A stretch of 28,453 bases of DNA from Syncephalis plumigaleata (lineage: Eukaryota > Zoopagomycota > Zoopagomycetes > Zoopagales > Piptocephalidaceae), in assembly GCA_025201365.1 (NCBI GenBank), contig JAIXMF010000165.1, positions 1-28,453 on the forward strand, written 5' to 3'. Both the position numbers and the translations under genes were made by a program. Positions 10,482-21,419 of this stretch are shown piece by piece (position 1 is the first letter of the stretch; each line of letters opens with the position of its first letter). The notes under the pieces were generated by a model. The model did not search any database. It was not told the DNA's origin and was given only the letters and a program-made list of their open reading frames with translations.

Positions 10482-10852
10482 CCATTACACTAATCGATAG
10501 TAATGATAAAAATATGCTCGTCTAACATTTAATAATAACTATTACAAACTATTCGATCAGGATTCTCGCAATTAACTTGTAAGCAACGTACAAAGGAATC
10601 AAGTACAAATCAAGCGAGCACAAAACTAGTAGTTGTAGTGCTACTTATAAAATAGCAAAGGTTATTCATTCATCGAATAGGATAAAGAATAATGATTATA
10701 CATGTGAAATGTGCTAGCACTGATTACCGTTAGCTAGACAACACTCACAAATAAGCAATACTCCCTAGAATACCGAAGGTGGTGCAGGTGCAATCAAGGG
10801 GCGATGTCATTGGCATGCATACGCAACTAACTTTTCTTGTTTTCTTTTTCAG

Positions 10853-11146
10853 AAATCATGTTGTTAATCATAACAAATCGTTTACGGTCACATGTTCTAC
10901 AAGTAAATACTATGGCCTTAGGCGTAAACCGCCTATTATAGATGATTTGTTTTGCAAAATATTGATGGTGTCAGCCTTGATCACATAGATTTGACCGATT
11001 TGTTTACATTAGCCCGAGAAAAGTCTCCAGGTTACACTCACCAGCACCTATATACAAACTTTTACTATATTTTGGCAGCCAAGGAACACCGTGCATACCC
11101 TATCAACGCTGGTAGAGGCTGTTGCCAATCGTCAACAAAGCTACAC
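10853..11146 (+). CDS. Candidate exons of an unrecognised gene
   Basis: A textbook 3' splice site (CAACTAAC branch site, long pyrimidine run, CAG) ends at 10852. The exon 10853-10902 reads NHVVNHNKSFTVTCST and ends at a GTAAAT donor. Joining it to the CACATAG acceptor at 10988 (phase 1) opens 10989-11146, reading LTDLFTLAREKSPGYTH and later AKEHRAYPINAGRGCCQ. A GTAAAC donor follows at 11147, or the frame may run on to 11284. The upstream exon that should supply the start is not identified. The secreted-protein exon at 10164 would be the natural 5' partner, but I find no donor of the right phase. This may be a second small Cys-containing secreted protein or part of one gene with 10164. Function unknown. 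Confidence 0.3.
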
Positions 11147-11529
11147 GTAAACATATCAACAAACCAACAAACCGACCATCGTAGCCAATCCTCGCTTGTA
11201 AACATAATTGTTGATGACATCGTCACCTTTCTTCTGTCACTTCTACCAATTGATTCATCATTGTTTACAACTAGTGGAAACTAACCTAATCGAACGCATT
11301 TGCTCGCTCGCTCGCTCGATTCATACTGGTTGTTCTCTTCTTTGTTCCACGCCATTTCTTTGTCTAACAAAAATCTATGAATCACAAGTCCCTTTATTCC
11401 ATTAGTTGTAACTGGTGCATGCTCGACCGACTACTATACCATTTTTACTCTTCACTCCTTTTCTCTCACTTAATAATAGTAATAATAATATACTAGTGCC
11501 GGTTTCTCTTTTGAGCTATTGAATTATTA
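11147..11529. other. Intergenic or 5' leader, about 380 bp
   Basis: Holds a GCTCGCTCGCTCGCTC short repeat (about 11307-11318) and CT-rich sequence with AATAAT repeats, consistent with a promoter and leader for the next gene. No TATA box is evident. Confidence 0.45.
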
Positions 11530-14500
11530 ATGACTGTCCATCAGTTCAGCGTTTCAGAGATCCATTCATCTCCCAATCAAGCGTTGAATCCCATTATCAC
11601 CAGGCGTCGTCTATTGTCTATTTTCAAGTTAGAAAGGTTGGGGTTGCTTCCGTTATCTATTTGTACGACATCCTTGAGCAGTAACATGGAAGCCAGTCAT
11701 CCACAATTACACGCACGGCATTTCATGCCCATTGACAATAATTTGAATGATCGTCGGTCAAAGACAAGTTTTCCGCTTGGTTCACGACTTACATTTCAGT
11801 CGCTGAAGCAGCAGAGTACACGTATTGCATTTGCAGTTAGTCAGCGTACAACCAAGATGCAACAGGCGATGAACACCTGGATCAACTATGGTAGCCTCAA
11901 TAATCGTCGACGAAACGAAATGAAGGTATGTAAGCATGGGCACAGGCATACTCATACCCATAGATCACTCGTTGTTTTCATTAATACAGTATTGATTTAG
12001 CAACCACCGATGCCTCCGAATGTAGTTGAAATCCATGAGAGAATACGCATTCTATGTGCCGATCTAAGCAATAACCAGTCTAATGAACGTGTAAAGCATT
12101 ATTATGATTATGGTAAATGATAAACATGAAATGATTCCTGTCGCTAATAAGGATTACTACGATGATGATGATGATGATGATGATATAGCACCCTTTTATT
12201 TATTACAGCTGATCGCACAGTTATTCCGAACGGATACCTCTCGCAATGCTTTGTGTATGTCAACCGATATGAGATGGATCGGTATGAATATTCGTTACCA
12301 GTCTGCACGTAAGAAAAGTTATCACTTGAACTTCGATTATGTAAGCGTACTTGAATCACTACAATACATGTGTAGTTGCTATACGTGTACCCGTTTTAAT
12401 TCATCATCATAACACTAAAGCTGATTGCTTCTTAGAACACCAATTCGAGTAGGAAATACTTGACACCGACCCAGTATGTACAGCAAGTCGTGGACGTTGC
12501 CTGGGATTGTATACGTGCCATGGCCAAGTCACCGGGTAGCGTAAAACCCTACGAGTGTGACTGGCTACTTCGACAGTTTTGTATTATTTATGGTGTTGCA
12601 GTTACCGAATTAAATATGGTAAACCAACCAATTGCAACGTGTAATAGTAGTCGTCGCTAACGATCGTTTAACTTGTTCACCTCTTAGTATAACACGACTA
12701 TGATAAAGCATTTGAAAGTGATAGCAGCGTTGCCGACAATGACCAATCTGGCCGGTAACAATGCCTACACACTGGCGTGTGCCGTAGAGAAAAAGCCATG
12801 GACGGCAATGCACATTCAAGATATATGTCGTGCACCCTCCACTATGAATACTAACAACAACAGCAACAACACTGGCGATAATAGTAATGGTACAAGGAAG
12901 GATTCCCTTAATGCACACTCGACTAGCCAGAAACTCGATACTAATGGCCACTCTACTGGTGGTGATAGTAATCATCCAGTCTTACACTTGAGTGCAACAA
13001 TACTAAATCCTTGCAATGGCAATACCACGCTTACTTTATCCGATACACGCAAGTTCTCTCCGTTGTCCGATTTATCCGAATCGTCATCATCGTCATCATC
13101 ATCGAGTGTTGCCACACCTATATCCGAGTCGAAACAATCTATTCTACCGAATTCCACGCGTTTAACATCCGCAGTACCGCTGGCAACTACAATAGCTGCT
13201 AATCGGCACTTGTCGCATTTACCGTCTTTGATGGCATCTCTTGAAATGCAATCTTCGACACATCCAACAAAATCATCCGTGGCCGATATATCCACAACAA
13301 GTGCTCTACCCGCTTGGCAAGATGCATCAGAGACCCTTAATAATCGCACTCCAATGGAGCCATTAACCGAATCTCAACTGAATCATATGCAGTCATCGCA
13401 TGTTTCATTGCATAGCGTATTGTCATCCATATCCGTTTCCACCGATACCGAATATTTATCCTGTATATCTACTACAGAATTAGAACAGAATATAGACAAC
13501 GATGATGCTGACGGCAATGATGACGATGATGATGATGATAGTGAAGATAGTCATAATATTCGAGCGCGTGTCCTTGGACAAATTATGCATACATTTCCAA
13601 GGTAACAAAGAGAAAATAACAACAGCAACATGTAAAACCTTATGTTAGCCACTAACCATTGTTTCAAGTAAACCTAATCTAATCCCTTTGTCAGCGAACA
13701 TCATGGCACGACTTATTCATGAATTGCCACAGACGTGCGTTTCTCTCGATCATCAACTGATACGGGAACTTAACTTATGCGTTGAATTCCTAGTAGATGA
13801 TGAAATGGATCCTTCAGGTAAGAGGTCAAGCAACAGAGACGATGACAACCAGCGAATAACTAACTAATCAATTACTTCTTTACTGCCTCTTCATTTCCAT
13901 CATTAGATGTGGCCACGGCAAGTCATTGGCTAAGAGAAAGTCCCGATCGAGCAGAGTTACGCAAGATCAACGCAATGGGACTGGAAGTGTATCGGGAACA
14001 CTTTTTCTCGACATTTTACAAACGATATCCGCAATTCAAAAGGCAAGAGGATGCGATTCACGATGAGATTGAGCATGGCAGCAACAGCAACAGCAGCAAT
14101 AAGAGTGGCTCAAAAGCAACAAAGAACACCGAGACTTACTCGCCAATTGGTCCGCCCATTATTGATCCTCGTTTGGTGGCGGCACATTTAAAGTATGTTT
14201 GCCAGCAATTCCCCTACGGATTAATTACCGATGCTGTTCGTGATGCTCTACTCGAGCTTATGCCGTCGGATGTACGCACCGATGCCGACTGGCAGCCTAA
14301 CATGCCACAAATCAATACAATCCGACTGTTACTGCAAACGAATATGGTCAGACTACGCTTACTCGATCAGATTATGCGTGTCATTCGACGCATCCTACAA
14401 GTGCAGCAGGTCGATCAAATTACCCCACTAGGTCTGGCCGTACTCTTACCCATCACCTCTGGTTCGGAAGTGACTAATATCGCCCTGCTAAAACGTTGGC

Positions 14501-14649
14501 ACATTTGTCTTAGCACGCTACTGTCTCGCGTATGGGGTGTATTCAATCTTACACGCAAGCATACGATGAGCTCACTCGATGACCACGACTGGAAATGGAT
14601 AGTCGAGCTGAACACCTACGAGGAAGAGAAACTACCACTACTATTCTGA
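11530..14649 (+). CDS. Large seven-exon protein, possible divergent RhoGAP-like C-terminus
   Basis: Exons 11530-11925, 12001-12090, 12209-12340, 12436-12618, 12688-13601, 13669-13817 and 13907-14649 keep one open frame (868 residues, or 816 if the ATG at 11686 is used). The 13602-13668 intron has a CACTAACC branch site and ends TTTCAAG; only that acceptor keeps the frame open. The N-terminal third is helical (EIHERIRILCADLSNN, YVQQVVDVAWDCIRAM, WLLRQFCIIYGVAVTEL). A 230-residue Ser/Asn/Asp-rich linker follows. The C-terminal 300 residues (IMARLIHELPQTCVSL, GLITDAVRDALLEL, IMRVIRRILQVQQVDQ then ITPLGLAVLLP) recall the helices of RhoGAP domains, including the motif near NKMTPENLAIVFGP. I see no clear arginine finger, so it would be degenerate. 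The resemblance is weak. Poly(A) signal AATAAA at 14728-14733. Confidence 0.7.
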
Positions 14650-14967
14650 GAAACGAAGAAGGCATACCGATGTCAACTTTCTTGTTTGTAATTTAAACAA
14701 CTCAATTGCTTCCAATTATCATCTAACAATAAATACACGATACACTTTATGTATTACTATTACATGACTGTAGTTAACGTCATCAAACAATCTATTGTAA
14801 TGATGATGTGAATTGATTTATTAATATGAATGTAAACAAATCAAAATGAAAAAAATGATATCTATCCACGTTTGATTCAATGGTGATGCGCAAACAAGCA
14901 TAAACCACATATCGCTTTCTAGTTCTTTATTATTATTATTATTATTATTATAGTAGCGGCTGTCACT
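14650..14967. other. Intergenic region with (TTA)n leader repeat
   Basis: 318 bases between the stop of the previous gene and the DcpS start, holding the upstream AATAAA (14728-14733) and about eight TTA units (14928-14951) just 17 bases before the DcpS ATG, hence probably in its 5' leader. Confidence 0.6.
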
Positions 14968-16317
14968 ATGGCATCAACGACACCCAATACTACGTTGGAC
15001 AATGCCGTTGTTGACACGTCTTCAACGGTGGATATTCGACAATTCAAGTTGACTCGCATACTTAATGAAGGTAAACTACTACACGCGATAACAAGGATAC
15101 ATTTCAGTAATCTAAATAACCGCTAAAGAACCTTACAGTAAAGCGATATTCCTACTGGGAACCCTGCCTGACCCATCTATCGCTAGTGGTGAACCCGTAG
15201 ACACGCTACTTATTGCCGAGAAACTGCACTTTACTCCTTCTGAGATTACACTCTTTACGCAACGACGTTTAGGCGAAACACAAGTGACAGGACGGAATGA
15301 CGTGTACCACTGGCTTAAGGGTAAATTCAACGAGACACCAACATCCATCGTGAACACGATAGACACTACTCGTGACGGTAGTTCAGAGACAGCCTCGAGT
15401 AGCACTAGTATCGAGTATGACTGGTGGGATGTTAAAATGACCATTATCTATCCGGCAACGGAAGCTGTAAGTAACATCGAGAATTGATCAACTCTCCTAC
15501 TATCATTTGTTGACACTGTTATTGACGCGTCGTCATTTATAGCATATCCGTAAGTACACTTATCAGGAACAACGAGTTATTCGTGAAACGGCAGAAATCT
15601 ATACATCCGTAGTAGTGCCGTATATCACCGCCCTTTCTCCATCTCGACTACAATGGATTTACAACATCTTGAATGGCATATCCGAGCAGGATCGTATACT
15701 CTACCAAGATCCAGATCCACATACTGGATTCGTACTTTTACCGGATAGGTAAGCAATCATGATGCATTAGCTATAATAGCAGTAGCAATAATCACTACTA
15801 ATATTTATTATAGTAAATGGGATGGACAAACGATGGAAAGTTTATACTTAGTGGCCATATCACAAGCTCATGGTATTCGTTCTTTACGTGATTTACGCGC
15901 TTGTCATCTTCCATTACTACGCGGTATGCGTGATAGAATTAGAAAGGTGGCATACGAACGATTTAACCTACCCGGACATCAGCTACGTTTATTCTTCCAT
16001 TATCAGCCTACTTATTGTAAGTCATTGTGATGTAGAACACGAGAATGAACTGCGTTAACTTGATAACAAAACTACTAGATCATCTACATGTCCATGTCAC
16101 TCATGTAAGAAATGACAAACTAAGTGGTATGACAGTGGGACAGTCATATCTACTCGATAATGTCATTAGTACACTGGAGTGTATGGATAAATACTACGAG
16201 CAATGCTCGATCACTTATATACTGGGCGTTAATCATCCACTATATCCTGAACTAGAGAAGCATAGCGCGGTAGTTACACTAGATGACGATGACAATAACA
16301 ACAACAACAGTCAGTAA
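14968..16317 (+). CDS. DCPS: Scavenger mRNA-decapping enzyme DcpS (m7GpppX diphosphatase)
   Basis: DcpS hydrolyses the cap structure left after 3'-5' mRNA decay to m7GMP plus a nucleoside diphosphate. Exons 14968-15070, 15129-15466, 15543-15748, 15814-16016 and 16079-16317 splice in phase into 362 residues (human 337). The N-terminal swapped dimer domain includes KAIFLLGTLPD, EKLHFTPSEITLF and YDWWDVKMTIIYPATEA. The middle has IRETAEIYTSVVVPYI and KWDGQTMESLYLVAI. The HIT catalytic motif is formed across the last intron, HYQPTY joined to YHLHVHVTHV, with the His triad H-L-H-V-H. The C-terminus (LLDNVISTLECM, ITYILGVNHPLYPELEKHS) matches the human enzyme in pattern. The last residues are an Asp/Asn run. 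AATAAA lies 26 bases past the stop (16343-16348). Nothing suggests loss of function. Confidence 0.95.
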
Positions 16318-16444
16318 TAATAGACATGAACATGAATAATTTAATAAATCTTCTTTCTCTTCATAATTGACTTTATATAAATGATGACGACGATGATGTA
16401 GTAATAAACGAAGAAGAAGGAGGAAATGAAATGACCTATTCCGT

Positions 16445-18375
16445 CTAGTCCACTCGACTTATATTATGACCATGCTCCATAATATCTACGTCTCGACTAT
16501 CGGATTCAAGTACATCGATTAGATGTGCAATACCACGCTGTTGCTCTTCGAGTGCTCGTTGTGTACGTGCTAATCGATTGTCATCGGGTACACCCCATGT
16601 CATGCTACCCTCGAGTCTACGATGCTCGACTGTTCGCTCCAATAGCACGGTAAGTTCCTGTAATCGAGCACGATACTGACCCGGACGCATGAGTCGTTGC
16701 TGTAGTCGTTCAAGTCGACCACGTAACACTTCTTCCTCAGGTCGTAAGGAACGACCATGTGATCGTAATAAATGTATTTTACGCATAATCTAATCATGTA
16801 ATAGTTAGCACGACTGATGGTAATAAATAATGATGAATAGTTACTAACATCGAGAACACGTTGCATTAGTACAAGTTGACGACGTCGGAATTCCGCCAGT
16901 TTCGACGCCGTATTTAAATCGTGTGTTTGCTGTAGATCTTCTAGTTTTTTACGTACTTCCTATTATTCATAATAAGCATACCTCTCTATATATATATATA
17001 CATAATCATGATTATTAGCAACATTGACTTACCTTTAGTTTAGCATCATGAGCGACTGTTTGTATACGTTGTTGTTCAAGTCGTTTCTCCAAGTCACCAA
17101 ATCCTACTGCCAATACCGGGACAAGACTAGCAGTAGTATCAATGATAATAATAATTAGTTAGTTAGTTTATAAATTAGAGTTTCATGTATATAAGTATTA
17201 CCATGAAGGATCAGGATTATCACGTTGTGCTTGTCGCCATAATGTTTCATTTTGATTAGGAGGACATTGATAAAGGTTGACTTCACTTGGATGGACAAGA
17301 TTGTATAAATAGTGCTGTATAAATAATAATAACAAACATTAAGTTCTTTGCTATCTCTATTGTTTTCTCAATAATAACGAACCTGTAGCTGGCATAGTGG
17401 ACTTGTGGTATCCCAGTCAGTCTTGAGAGCTTCTAGCTGTTCTTGCGCAGTAGGTGTAGCAGTAGAACCTATGAGATATTGATATTAGTACACCTGTATA
17501 CATATTTGTGTGTGTTTCATTCATTACCAAGTAGAGCAGATGAAGCTAGATTTGCGGTGGGAGCAGGTCGGGCTGCTGCATTAGCTGCACCAAAACCAAA
17601 TGTACTACCAGCTGTCGCTTGCTGTGCACCGAATAATCCACCAGCGGTAGCTGTTGATGCGGCTGGTTGTTGCTGTGCACCAAATCCAAATCCTCCTGTT
17701 GCTGGTTTCGCACCGAATAATCCTCCTGTAGTAGCCGTTGATGTAGCAGGTTGTTGCTGTTGCGCTCCAAATCCAAATCCTCCTGTTGCTGGTTTCGCAC
17801 CGAATAACCCACCGGCTGTAGCTGTTGATGTGGCTGGTTGTTGTTGTGCACCAAATCCACCTGTAGTTGGGCCTGTAGCCGCACCAAATAATCCTGTACT
17901 CGGCTGTGCAGTTGAAGTTGTCGCAGCAGATTGCCCGCCAAACCCGAATCCGCCTGTAGTCGCCGTGGATGTAGCAGGTTGTTGTTGTGCACCAAATCCG
18001 AATCCTCCTGTAGTCGCCGTGGATGTAGCTGGCTGACCTCCGAATCCGAATCCGCCTGTAGTTGCTGTAGAAGTAGCAGGCTGTTGCTGTGCACCAAATC
18101 CGAATCCTCCTGTGGTTGCTCCTGTGGTTGCCGTAGATGTTGCCGGTTGTTGTGCACCGAATCCACCAAATGGCGCTGACGACGGTGCAGTAGTTGCAGC
18201 CTGACCACCAAAGGTAAATCCACCTCCGGAGGATGCAGGTGGATTAGCCGTTGCAGTACCGCCGAATCCTATATTGATTGCGTATAGTCTTTCATTAGAT
18301 CCATGATTATAATACGCGTCTCTCTAACTATATATATACTACTATCACGAATACACAATACTTACCACCAAACAT
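16445..18375 (-). CDS. NUP54: FG nucleoporin Nup54/Nup57
   Basis: A component of the central-channel Nup62 complex of the nuclear pore. Seven exons (18366-18375, 17528-18268, 17383-17468, 17202-17314, 17033-17126, 16849-16959, 16445-16789) join in phase into 499 residues, close to the vertebrate Nup54 length (about 507). Exon 1 holds only ten coding bases (MFG and the first base of a Gly codon). Residues 4-250 are FG/GLFG repeats, largely copies of GGFGFGAQQQPATSTATT. The conserved Nup54 core follows: TDWDTTSPLCQLQ, HYLYNLVHPSEVNLYQCPP, NETLWRQAQRDNPDPS, then LVPVLAVGFGDLEKR. The end is coiled coil (exons 5-7), as needed to assemble with Nup62 and Nup58. The gene is convergent with DCPS, its stop lying 128 bases from the DCPS stop. 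Confidence 0.94.
17542..18178 (-). repeat. Degenerate FG-repeat minisatellite in Nup54
   Basis: About ten imperfect units of 51-66 bases encode variants of GGFGFGAQQQPATSTATT or GGLFGAKPATGG. DNA identity between units is high, indicating recent duplication. The repeat leaves a long Cys/Pro/Val-rich frame on the opposite strand that is not a gene. Confidence 0.8.
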
Positions 18376-19607
18376 TATGATATTCTAAATAGGTTATATC
18401 GCGTATATTATAGAATAGAAATGACTAATCTTCCACTACCACCGTAATATTTCCAATATAGCAGGATGGATGAAGCAACAACCCTAATCAACGCCACTAG
18501 AAAGTGAATAACTATATGGCTATGGTCGTGACTAAAGTCGCGAAATACTACTAAAGGTAAGAAAAAAGCGAGTTGACGACTTTTTAATTTGATTTGATGT
18601 GCTTTGTTATTAAAAGTAAAAACAATCAACAATGCTAGTAATTATAAACTTAAACTGTACATTTTATGTAGATAAAGTTAACCTACATCGTTATTGCTTT
18701 ATTCTATACGATAAAACTAGAATTGTCATGAGCGCATGTCATCGAATAGTGAAATGGCACTCATTTATAATATCACATTAACATTCTTATCCCGTATGAT
18801 TTCCTACATAATATACTACGTTGTTACACTGTTGATATATCTTCATTCATATAGTATGTGTGCCAATTATACTAAACACCGAATTTCGGTGACGGAAAAA
18901 CTTTCGTGACTAATCGAGCACATCATCGGATTGGACCGGCGACTTTTATTCACTTTTTTCAAATAGCGTAATGCGAATGGATCTATTCAATGACATAGCA
19001 TGAGCATATGGACGAGTAATTGAATAGATAGGAAGGATAAGAAGGGTAGATCAAATAGGTAGCATTGGGCATTGAGGTACTACAACAAATCCAGTCAGTT
19101 CTCTTTCTCTTTATGTATGTATGTATGTATGTATGTATGTAGGGTAGATGTGTCTGTGTCGGTGTGTGTGCTGTAAGCTTCCCTGACATGTGGGATTATC
19201 AGTTCCATTAGACACTTACTAATATGGTTGCTATTGCTATTGCTACTACTACTACTACTACTACAGCGATTACTATTTAATTAGCGATAAGATTCACATT
19301 GCCACGCTTTTTTCTAATCGTCATCGTATGCAAAAAAGCCATTTTCTTTTTTCTTCTTACTCCTCCTTCTATACTGTCATAGCTACAGCTTACAGCTCTA
19401 TTTCATTTCATATCTGGTCTTGTTACTATTGTCTTGCACCTAAACGGTTATCTATTGCCATAGGATAGCGGAAGAGAAACAACAACAGCAGCAGTAACAA
19501 CTACGATAGAAATACTATCGCCGCATTTATTACCACTACTTCTTACTGTATCTTGCTTCTCCTTCGTCTCCTTTACCTTCTTCGTCTTCTTTCTGTTTAT
19601 TATCGAT
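18376..19607. other. Divergent promoter region Nup54/TMEM42, about 1.2 kb
   Basis: No gene visible. Contains a small hairpin, CACCGA/TCGGTG with a 3-base loop at 18877-18891, a (TATG)7 repeat at 19112-19139, a short (CTA)n near 19243-19264 and CT-rich leader sequence before the TMEM42 ATG. I find no clear TATA box. Confidence 0.55.
19112..19139 (+). repeat. (TATG)7 microsatellite
   Basis: Uninterrupted tetranucleotide repeat upstream of the TMEM42-like gene. Similar tracts occur at about 21014-21037. Confidence 0.9.
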
Positions 19608-20508
19608 ATGCCACCCATCGATTATGATAACTATCATGCTACACTTCCCGTTGAGAAGCGACCAACACGTAAACCTTTACGCTCTGAAGTGTTACTCGCG
19701 GTATTGGCCGGTCTAAGTGCAGCTACCGCTAGTCTATTCGGTAAACTGGCCATGGAGGAGCGTACAGCAAGTGCAGCCAGTACCGCGTACTACTTCATAC
19801 AGAAGCTTGACTTGGACATTCTACTCGATTTGAATCAGGTAAGTAAATTGCTAGTGTAGTATGTTTGGAGGGGGGTAACACCACTAGGAATGACGAATTC
19901 TTGGCATTCCACCGTCGTGCCTCTATGACTACATACACGCACACACGCACAAACACACCTATTCTTGTATTATAACTGGCTATGTCACTCATATGCTACA
20001 TTCTTTATTTGTCTACTCGTCTATTTATAGACCCTTTGGTTGGTACGCGCCCTTTTTGCCGGCGCTATGATCCTAGCCAATGCCGCCATGTGGGCCTTTT
20101 TCACCAAATCACTTAGCCGTACGCAATCATCTGCCCGTGTAACGGTGATCAATAGCTGTGCCAACTTTTGCTTTACAGTAAGTCATACTTGTTGTGGTAT
20201 AGTCATTTCTATTGCTTATTAATACTCATGATTATGACTATTACTATTACTATAGGCATTATTTGGACATGTATGTTTTAATGAACCTTTAGCTATGCGT
20301 TGGTGGTTCGGTGCTGCTCTCATGGTAGCTGGTGGTATGTTGGTAGCTGCACCACCAGCTGTTGCATCCACTCCTACAGTGCCAAATCGAGATCAGCCTT
20401 ATCGTTCATTCGTGGCTATGCGCACCAATGATAAAGTGTCTTCGTCTTCTTCAATAGACAAACTTGGACGTAATCTAGCAAGTAGTAATGGCAAGGCAAC
20501 AAGTACAG

Positions 20509-20540
<32 letters not shown>

Positions 20541-20600
20541 GGTGGTGGTGGTGGTGTGGCAACACGTTCACGTTCACGTCGAATGGCATCCGAAGAATAG
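19608..20600 (+). CDS. TMEM42: TMEM42-like EamA-superfamily membrane protein
   Basis: Exons 19608-19838, 20031-20177 and 20256-20600 (phase 0, GTAAGT donors, TATAG acceptors) give 240 residues. It is a half-size relative of drug/metabolite transporters: membrane segments around VLLAVLAGLSAATASLFGKLA, LVRALFAGAMILANAAMWAFF, TVINSCANFCFTALFG and RWWFGAALMVAGGMLVA. The order (LFGKLA; RA..; ILANAAMWAFFTKSL; S..VTVINS.ANF; F.EPL....W) follows TMEM42 of animals and fungi. Substrate and physiological role are unknown for the family. The C-terminal 80 residues extend beyond the usual length (human about 159 residues) and end in a Thr run, a Gly run and ATRSRSRR. The first intron is the longest here at 192 bp. 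AATAAA at 20703-20708. Confidence 0.85.
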
Positions 20601-21005
20601 TGTAATGATCATGATAATAAGAATGCTATTATATTAGTATTAACTATTAACCTATACTACGCGGCAGTCTCATCATCTCATCAATTCAATTCAACCTGTG
20701 ATAATAAATATTAATTATAATTATACGTAATCTACATATCAACAATGATATTTGCAATTTTGAACACATTATCCTATTAGTAAATTACTTTATTCAATGA
20801 GTAACTAACAAACAAACAAACAATTGTATTAATAAAAAGAAAGAGATTATTTAGAAAGATGTTCTTGCCGTAATAATAACAGCAACAACAATAGTAATAA
20901 CAATAATAGCAACAATTAGTAAGATAGACATGGCTGCTTAATACACAATGGACAATCATCATCATTATTGAAATGTCCACTGATCTACAGCAATTATAAT
21001 TGATA

Positions 21006-21037
<32 letters not shown>

Positions 21038-21093
21038 GTAAACTATGTGTACGTATATTGAGAGTAAAAGAGAAAATATTATATAGATGGTTA

Positions 21094-21127
<34 letters not shown>

Positions 21128-21419
21128 CTCTAAAGTGATCATCATATATGTATATTCTCTTCTTTAGGGAAAAGAAGACAACCTTTCGTGTACAAATACG
21201 CAGATTGTTACAGTATGTACAGCATATAACTAAAGATTGATCCGCAAGTACACAGGATCAATGGTGGTATACGAAAAGAAAGAGTGTGCGAACAACACAA
21301 TGCATCGAATGCTAAAGGGGCCGTCTATAATGGTAAGTGCAAGTATTGAGAAAGCAAGTAGTACTATTGTTTCCTTCTTTCTTTCTCTACTTGTAAACGA
21401 TATATATATATAGTCTGTT
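20601..21419. other. Convergent intergenic region, about 820 bp
   Basis: Lies between the ends of the TMEM42-like gene and the disordered-protein gene. It holds (AACA)n near 20808-20822, (TATG)n at about 21014-21037 and (TGAT)n at about 21097-21126. No gene visible. Confidence 0.6.
21097..21126 (+). repeat. (TGAT)n microsatellite
   Basis: About seven TGAT units in the 3' region between convergent genes. Confidence 0.85.

Noticed and set aside
12209-12310. Alternative frame ADRTVIPNGYLSQC after a GTAAAT donor at 12107
   Set aside because: It leads to a GTAAGA donor whose phase gives stops in the next exon; the GTAAAG donor at 12091 plus GTAAGC at 12341 keeps the frame open through all later exons.
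13695-13817. Acceptor TTTGTCAG at 13694 for exon 6
   Set aside because: With the donor at 13602 it shifts into a stop within nine codons; the TTTCAAG acceptor at 13668 keeps the frame open.
17443-18036. 197-residue Cys/Pro/Val-rich plus-strand frame
   Set aside because: Mirror image of the Nup54 FG repeats; its periodicity comes wholly from the coding strand.
18877-18891. CACCGA/TCGGTG hairpin as a small RNA gene
   Set aside because: Six-base stem only, with no promoter, Sm-type or snoRNA box arrangement around it.
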